Shown here: positions 58,463 through 64,000 of the stretch, one piece after another
Layout of the letters: each line of letters opens with the position of its first letter
Position numbering within the stretch: position 1 is the stretch's first letter
NCBI RefSeq assembly: GCF_900095175.1
Contig: NZ_LT606946.1
Coordinates: 598,058 to 662,057 of the forward strand
Direction of reading: 5' to 3'
Source: Polynucleobacter necessarius
GTDB lineage: Bacteria; Pseudomonadota; Gammaproteobacteria; Burkholderiales; Burkholderiaceae
DNA length: 64,000 nt
The notes under the pieces: generated by a model
The model's input: only the letters and a program-made list of their open reading frames with translations
Told to the model about the DNA's origin: nothing
The model's database searches: none
Translations under genes and position numbers: made by a program

Positions 58463-60942
58463 GTGCTAGTGAGCTTTCTGCGGGATATTCGGCGGGACCT
58501 GCAATCTAGTGAGCTGATTGCTTTACTAGTTGCACTCACTCTCTCTGTAGCAGCATTATCCAGCGTCAGTTTTCTGGCGGATCGGATGCAGCGAGCTTTT
58601 CAGTTTGATGCTCGCCAATTGCTTGCTGCAGATCTACTGATTGTTTCTGACTAACCTTTACCCGAACGATTTATTCGAGAGGCGACAGATCGTCAACTGA
58701 GTTCTGCTCAAATCGTCGTCTTTCCGAGTATGGCCACTGTTGGCGCGCAGAGTAGGCTTGCTTCTCTCAAGGCGGTTACTAAGACTTATCCTTTGCGCGG
58801 CTCTTTACAGGTCTCGCCTTCCCAGACAAATCTCACCCCGCCAACTGCTTCGGTCTGGGTGGATCCAGCCATGCTCAACGCATTGAAGGCTAAAGTGGGC
58901 GATCAGATGCTCTTGGGGGATAAAACGTTTTTAATTAGCGGCATCTTAGAGCGTGAGCTCGATCGGGGTGCTGGCTTTATGAACTTTGCACCACGCGTGA
59001 TGATGTCCTTAGATGACTTGCAGTCAACGGGTCTCATCGGTTTGGGCAGTCGCGTTACTTACCGTCTATTGCTTGCGGGAAATGATCAGGCTATCTCTGA
59101 TTATGAAAAATGGGCTACACAATGGATTGAATCTGAAGGTCTCAGGGGAATGCGTATTGAGACCTTGGAAAACGCATAACCAACGATGCGTAAAACTCTA
59201 GAGCGAGCAGAGCGATTCTTATCTTTGGTTGCCTTGCTAACCGCAATGGTGGCTGCAGTAGCGATTGCATTATCTGCGCGCCGCTATGTTTTAAAGCAGG
59301 CCGATGTATGTGCGGTCATGAAATGTCTTGGAGCAAGTCAAAGGACAATTCTGGTAAATCAAATTAAGGTATTAGGTGCTCTGTGCTTATCAGCTGCTCT
59401 GATGGGTGCGGCTATTGCTTACGGAGTTCAAGAAATATTAATTCGTATTTTGGGTGATTTAGTTTTTGCTGATTTGCCTGTGATTTCCCTCTGGCCATTA
59501 ACTTGGAGCATCTTATGCTCCTCCTGTTTATTAATCGGCTTTGCTGGCGCCCACCCTTATTTAGTTTGGTAATGATCTCACCAGTTCGGCTGATTCGCAA
59601 GGAGTTAGGTTCGGTCAATATCAAAGCACTTTGGGTTGCACTCTTTGGGATGATTACTTGTTTAGTTTTAATTGCTATCGCAGCGCAGGATTTAAAACTG
59701 GCTTCTTGGGTTGCGATTAGCTTTACTTTGGCCGTTACTCCTTTTGCCATAGTTTCTTGGTCATCACTACGCCTACTCAATCTTGGGTTTTCGAGTTGGA
59801 GCACTAAGAGCTTTGCTCTCCGCTTTGCGTTGACTGCACAAGCACGCCGCGCAGGATTTGCGGTGATGCAAATTACTGCTCTAGGTATTGCTTTGATGGC
59901 TTTGCTGCTGATTCTCTTGCTTCGTCAGGATTTATTGGTTACGTGGCAAGGAAACATTCCAGTGGATGCACCCAATCGCTTCATGATTAATATTCAGAAA
60001 GATCAAAAGCCTGACATTACTCAGTCGCTGCTGAGTGCGGGAGTGGCCAATCCTAGTTTTAGTCCAATGGTCCGTGCACGCTTGATTGAGGTTAATGGCA
60101 AAGCCATTGGGCCGAATGATTATGTTGATGAAAATGCGCGTCGCTTAGTTGATCGAGAATTCAACCTCTCTTATACCGAGCAATTGCCGGATGGTAATCG
60201 CATTACTTCTGGAAAGTGGATTGAAGACGCTGCGCCGCAAGTTTCTTTGGAGGCGGGTATTGCTAAGACTTTAAAGCTCAAGCTGGGTGATCAAATGACT
60301 TTTGAGCTTGCTGGTGAAAAAGTGACTGCACCAATCACTTCTCTGCGTAAACTGGATTGGAGTTCCATGAAGGTAAATTTCTTCGTCATCATGCCACCCG
60401 CCATGCTTGCTGACATGCCTCAATCGTGGATTACCCCTTACTATCAAAGCCCTACCATTGAAGGGCTTGATTACCAGCTTGCACAGAGCTACCCCAATCT
60501 GACTATCGTCGATGTAGCAAGCTCTTTGCAGCAAATACAAGACGTCTTGGATCGACTGTCTTCAGTGCTAGGTCTATTGTTCGCCTTTACGATTGCAGCG
60601 GCGATACTGGTGCTGGTAGCTGCAATTGCAGCAACTCAAGATGAGCGCTTTAGAAGTGCGGCATTACTCAAGGCGGTAGGAGCATCGCGCGCTTTACTGA
60701 GAAAGATAGCTCTGTCTGAACTGCTGATTATTGGAGTGCTGTCTGGGGTCCTTGCTGGACTGGCTGCTGGAGTGGCTGCATGGGCGCTTGGCCGATTTGT
60801 ATTGGAGATTGAGTTCAACGCATTCGCACAGGCTTTGGCGATGGGTATGATCTTTGGAGTTGCTGCTTGTCTCTTAGCTGGATATCGCTTTCAGAGAAAA
60901 ATTCAGACAACAACTGCAATGGAGTGTTTGCGCGAGATTTAG
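58463..60942 (+). pseudogene. FtsX-like ABC transporter permease (YbbP type), disrupted
   Basis: A protein of about 825 residues when joined, with an N-terminal helix (ALLVALTLSVAALSSVSFLADRM), MacB-like periplasmic domains and two sets of FtsX-type helices, the last ending ALAMGMIFGVAACLLAGYRF. In-frame TAA at 58652-58654 (in VSD-PLPERFI) and at 59177-59179 (in LENA-PTMRKTLERAERF) both stand where CAA would fit. A one-base loss in the C-run near 59551 changes the frame from GFAGAHPYLVW to PPLFSLVMISPVRLIRKELG. YbbP-type proteins pair with an ATPase thought to act in lipoprotein or lysophospholipase export. Three lesions make it a clear pseudogene. Confidence 0.88.
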
Positions 60943-60970
60943 GGCGCACCCCCTAACTTACGAGAGTGTT

Positions 60971-61510
60971 TTAGGAGAGTGTTACTAAGTTCTTTGGTGG
61001 CTCAACTAAACGTGTGCCACTAAAACGGTCTGGCAAGCTTTGGCGTAGCAGGGGGCTTACGCGATTCAAGTAAATGCTTAAGGGCCATAGAAATAAAGCA
61101 ACCGCAAAAAGCATCTCAATAATTTGCCATCTCTGTGGTTCGAAAAGCCACTGCAGAAGAACGCAGGGTATGAGCCATAGGGATCCATAGCCATAGCGCC
61201 AGGTTGCTTGCTTGCGAGTGAGGTTGTAGCCCCCTGGACCAATCATGCGTATCTGCCAGGTTTGCATCGCCAGCGTCTGTCCAGACTTTGCCCAATACCA
61301 AACAAAGTAAATCCCAAGGACGACATAGAGGTAGAGGAAGGTGAGCCAGCTTGACAATGAGATGCCAAACAGAATGCATAGGCCTAAATTAGGAAGTAAA
61401 AATGTCAGAGCTATTACACCCAGTAAAACTAATTGCTCATAAAGCGTGCAAGAGACGCGCCGCCAAAATTGCGGGGCAGGAAGTGCGTTTAATTCCGCTG
61501 GGGTAATCAC
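60971..61510 (-). CDS. RDD-family membrane protein
   Basis: A protein of about 179 residues with APQFWRRVSCTLYEQLVLLGVIAL (a worn RDD motif) and three to four membrane helices; YWAKSGQTLAMQTWQIRM is the usual second motif. The role of RDD proteins is mostly unknown. The start is uncertain: GTG at 61510 avoids overlap with DUF3106, while TTG at 61570 would overlap it by 47 bp. It belongs to the sigma/DUF3619/DUF3106/RDD block next to ilvB. Confidence 0.75.
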   Translation of the reverse strand: MITPAELNALPAPQFWRRVSCTLYEQLVLLGVIALTFLLPNLGLCILFGISLSSWLTFLYLYVVLGIYFVWYWAKSGQTLAMQTWQIRMIGPGGYNLTRKQATWRYGYGSLWLIPCVLLQWLFEPQRWQIIEMLFAVALFLWPLSIYLNRVSPLLRQSLPDRFSGTRLVEPPKNLVTLS

Positions 61511-61523
61511 GACTGAGGAATTC

Positions 61524-62156
61524 TTATTGATTGCTTGAGTCGCTATCCGAGCTTCCTTCTTGCGGTGCAACTTCTTGAGCTGGAGTGACTGCAGCAGGTA
61601 ATGTCGGAGCTAAGTTCGACTGCTGAATGATGGGGTGTTGTTGCAAGGTTGGCGCACTTACGACAGTGGGTTTCTTCTTTTGATTTAATTCAGCCTGAGC
61701 AAGTTTATTTTTTTGCTCGGCACTCAGTTTTTGATAGGCGCTCCAAGCTTCAGCTTTTTTCTCAGGTGGAAACTTGAGGCTACTTAGGTAATTCTCTCGT
61801 GCAATACGACGATCTTTTTGAGACAGGTTTGACCAGCTGGCCATGCGAGACTGAAGCCGTTGTTGATCTGCCGCTCTCATCCTGGGGTACAGGTTGGCTA
61901 CTTGCGTCCATCGTTTACGACTTTCGGGCAACATGTAGTCCCAATCATCCTCGAGAGGGGCCAGAATTTTCTGTTGTGCAGGCTTTAGACCTTCCCATGG
62001 CCCATCCTGCTTTTTCTCTGGGGTAACGGTACTTTTGCTGTGACTGCTTGTTGCTGTCTGAGCAAATGCAGTGGGCGAGATAAGGGCAGTAACAGCTAGC
62101 GCAAGGGCTGAGCTGATGTTTAGGACTGCACAAATAGAGCGTAAGTTTTTTAGCAT
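61524..62156 (-). CDS. DUF3106 protein
   Basis: A 210-residue exported protein with a signal peptide ending SPTAFAQ. The core WEGLKPAQQKILAPLEDDWDYMLPESRKRWTQVANLYPRM and ARENYLSSLKFPPEKKAEAWSAYQKLSAEQ matches DUF3106. The C-terminal part is rich in Pro, Gln and Ser. The function is unknown. It sits between DUF3619 and RDD on the same strand. Confidence 0.85.
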   Translation of the reverse strand: MLKNLRSICAVLNISSALALAVTALISPTAFAQTATSSHSKSTVTPEKKQDGPWEGLKPAQQKILAPLEDDWDYMLPESRKRWTQVANLYPRMRAADQQRLQSRMASWSNLSQKDRRIARENYLSSLKFPPEKKAEAWSAYQKLSAEQKNKLAQAELNQKKKPTVVSAPTLQQHPIIQQSNLAPTLPAAVTPAQEVAPQEGSSDSDSSNQ

Positions 62157-62159
62157 GCG

Positions 62160-62507
62160 CTATTTGAATTTTCGTTTGGTATTAAGAGGGTGATTTGGGT
62201 GTATCCAAGTCATCTTGCCAATTCCAACTAAGCCAAAAACAAGAACAACAAGAGGGATCACCCAACCCACGTTATTCCAAAAAGAACAAGAACCCGAAGA
62301 CCAGTTCCCAGAGGTGCTGGCCAAAACATATTGTTTGATACGCACTTTTTCTGGTTTTTTGACGGAAAGTGCCTTTAAGCGTGCTGCATACAGACGATCT
62401 TTGATGCCAGCTGGCAAGGATTGAGATCCTTGGCGGAGCAGGGCAGCAGCGGACTGGCCAAATTGGTCAGCTTCTGTTGGGCTTAGGATATCTTGATTGC
62501 GGTTCAC
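62160..62507 (-). CDS. DUF3619 protein, C-terminus probably lost
   Basis: A 115-residue protein. LPAGIKDRLYAARLKALSVKK and the membrane helix VGWVIPLVVLVFGLVGIGK match DUF3619, which normally has a further periplasmic segment of 30 residues or more ending in an acidic DDLPP motif. Here the frame turns into MTWIHPNHPLNTKRKFK and stops. A neighbouring frame reads DDLDTPKSPS, so an internal deletion or frameshift near 62210-62220 is likely. The GTG start at 62507 overlaps the stop of the sigma-factor gene (GTGA). In this family the protein may act as partner of the ECF sigma factor. Confidence 0.68.
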   Translation of the reverse strand: MNRNQDILSPTEADQFGQSAAALLRQGSQSLPAGIKDRLYAARLKALSVKKPEKVRIKQYVLASTSGNWSSGSCSFWNNVGWVIPLVVLVFGLVGIGKMTWIHPNHPLNTKRKFK

Positions 62508-63072
62508 AGCGTAATTCCTTTTAATTTCAATGCTTTAGCTAGAGTCTGGGTGGCTCTTGAGCAGTGGGTTTTGACGCTTCCCTCGCTACAGCTCATGGCA
62601 AGGGCAGTTTCAGTAATGCTCAGCTCATCCTAATAACGCATCAGGAAGGCTTCTCGTTGACGGGCAGTCAATTTTATATTTCTGACTCTAGGGACTCCAA
62701 AAGCTGACTACGTTCTAGCTTAAAGGCATCATCTTGGTGAATTTCACTGTCATCCGGGGCTGAAAGTGACTCTAGAGGGTCGAAATCATCATTTTCATCC
62801 GATTTCTTGCCCATATTGGAGAACAGGGTTACCTAGGTATTTCGAACCTTTTTACGTCTAAACCAATCATGAATGCGGTTTTGCAGAATTCTGGTGAAAA
62901 CCAGGGGTAGCTCGGCTGCCGGGCGATCACCATATTTTTCAGCCAACTTAATCATGGCATCTTGAACAATATCTAAGGCTGCATCGTCATCCCGCACAGA
63001 ATAGACTGCTTGCTTGAAAGCACGCTGTTCAACGCTGCTGAGGAAGTCAGAAAGTTCTTGGGGTGAAGCCAT
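62504..63072 (-). pseudogene. ECF-type RNA polymerase sigma factor, disrupted
   Basis: About 189 residues when joined. Region 2 is intact: QAVYSVRDDDAALDIVQDAMIKLAEKY and FTRILQNRIHDWFRRKKVR. TAG at 62833-62835 follows RNT, where Trp would fit. The frame then runs through MGKKSDENDDFDPLESLSAP to ESEI, loses register near 62671-62678, and continues in region 4 as LTARQREAFLMRY, TAG at 62630-62632 (again a Trp position before DELSITE), and AMSCSEGSVKTHCSRA. Region 4, which binds the -35 element, is cut off, so the product cannot work as a sigma factor. The regulon it served in relatives is unknown to me. Confidence 0.88.
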
Positions 63073-63349
63073 TCAGTGGATTAGACCTGAATCAGATGGA
63101 ATTAGTCTATTTTAGGGGATTGCTATAGAATGTAGGGCTTACTACCTAAAATCTCATTCAAGAAGTGGTTTTTTCCGGTAGCAGCACCGTTCGAACTCAG
63201 GCCACAAGCAGGAGACAGAGCAGACCAAACAATTTTTTGTCGAAAATTGCAAAGGACGAAAGAAAACGAATACAAGCAGCGCCGAATTTTTAGCTTCTAA
63301 AGCTAACCAAGACACAGCTAACCCAAATTCCACAGCGAATGCGCCTGAA

Positions 63350-64000
63350 ATGATTGGCGCCGAGATGTTGGTAAAGGCATTGCACAAAGAGGGTGTTGAA
63401 TACGTTTGGGGTTACCCAGGCGGTTCTGTTCTCTTTATCTACGACGAAATCTTTAAGCAAGACAAGTTTGAACACATTCTTGTTCGCCATGAGCAAGCAG
63501 CAGTTCATGCGGCCGATGGCTACGCACGTGCAACCGGTAAGGTTGGCGTTGCTCTAGTGACATCGGGCCCTGGCGTAACCAATGCGGTTACCGGAATTGC
63601 TACTGCTTACACTGACTCCATCCCAATGGTGGTCGTCAGCGGTAACGTGCCTACGTATGCAATTGGTGAAGATGCTTTCCAGGAAGCAGATACCGTAGGT
63701 ATTACTCGCCCAGTGGTAAAACACAATTTCTTGGTGAAAGATGTAAAAGACCTTCCTTTAGTGATTAAGAAAGCTTTTCACATCGCACAGACCGGTCGTC
63801 CAGGCCCAGTATTAATTGATATCCCTAAGGATGTCTCTGCTGCGAAGGGGCCATTTGTTTATCCAGATACTCTGGAGATGCGCTCCTATAACCCAGTTAT
63901 TAAAGGGCATAGCGGGCAGATTCGTAAGGCAGTTTCTTTATTGCAAGAAGCAGAGCGTCCATACATCTATACCGGTGGTGGCGTTATCTTGGCTGATGCC
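63350..64000 (+). CDS. ilvB: Acetolactate synthase large subunit, 5' part
   Basis: First step of branched-chain amino acid synthesis, a ThDP enzyme. [60 protein letters not shown] and the catalytic Glu in RHEQ are present; it is cut by the window edge at GGGVILADA. The ATG at 63350 is the first normal start. The frame stays open upstream to 63182 with coding-like residues [15 protein letters not shown] but without ATG, GTG or TTG; an ACG at 63266 stands where relatives may begin. A TAGAAT -10-like hexamer lies near 63125. It is divergent from the sigma-factor gene. Confidence 0.9.
   Translation, partial: MIGAEMLVKALHKEGVEYVWGYPGGSVLFIYDEIFKQDKFEHILVRHEQAAVHAADGYARATGKVGVALVTSGPGVTNAVTGIATAYTDSIPMVVVSGNVPTYAIGEDAFQEADTVGITRPVVKHNFLVKDVKDLPLVIKKAFHIAQTGRPGPVLIDIPKDVSAAKGPFVYPDTLEMRSYNPVIKGHSGQIRKAVSLLQEAERPYIYTGGGVILADA

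Noticed and set aside
1..64000. CRISPR arrays, rRNA genes and intact insertion sequences
   Set aside because: No regularly spaced repeats, no rRNA-like segments and no transposase-like frames were seen.

Overview
The window looks like a chromosome segment from a low-GC betaproteobacterium of the Burkholderiaceae, most like Polynucleobacter. The basis is the protein sequences, the blocks rph/yicC/gmk/rpoZ/spoT/greB and sigma factor/DUF3619/DUF3106/RDD next to ilvB, and the base composition. No database search was possible, so the genus is an inference. An unusually large share of the accessory genes are broken, while the core genes are intact. Every in-frame stop whose original codon can be guessed is one G:C-to-A:T transition from TGG or CAA. 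That pattern fits real gene decay under AT-biased mutation, as in a reducing or host-associated genome (Polynucleobacter includes ciliate endosymbionts), better than sequencing error.

Layout. 1-14748: 3' part of a giant two-partner-secretion adhesin with FHA-type, MBG and YDG repeats, broken by one stop and several frameshifts. 14894-19283: truncated panD, a phosphohexomutase, pgi and a FAD oxidoreductase. 19304-19393: tRNA-Ser(UGA). 19394-37665: a probable integrative island inserted in the 3' end of that tRNA. Its left 12 kb carries an ATP-grasp protein and a copper-tolerance cluster (TolC, multicopper oxidase, cupredoxin, DUF411, CusF, CopZ, LemA, two TPM proteins, copper ATPase, DUF2789). 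Its right 6 kb is a decayed replication and integration module (DUF5681, HTH protein, family A DNA polymerase, AlpA, tyrosine integrase). A 3' tRNA-Ser fragment and a strong terminator close the right end.

37732-46619: an exported two-repeat protein, a cytochrome module (broken DUF1924, diheme cytochrome c, cytochrome b561), an orphan sensor kinase, an alkylsulfatase, a chorismate mutase, and a CoA-transferase divergent from an enoyl-CoA hydratase. 46647-53959: housekeeping genes hemW, rdgB, rph, yicC, gmk, rpoZ, spoT, greB. 53978-54054: tRNA-Arg(ACG). 54143-57649: a four-gene Mla/MCE-type lipid transport operon. 57687-63072: an SDR with a small in-frame deletion, a broken FtsX-like permease, RDD, DUF3106, DUF3619 and a broken ECF sigma factor. 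63350-end: ilvB, cut by the window edge.

How the parts relate: in the copper cluster the cytoplasmic side (CopZ and the P1B ATPase) and the periplasmic carriers (cupredoxin, CusF) are intact, while the multicopper oxidase and DUF411 genes are broken, so the oxidation branch is probably lost. The truncated panD suggests loss of beta-alanine synthesis. No stretch longer than about 300 bases lacks a gene or gene remnant.
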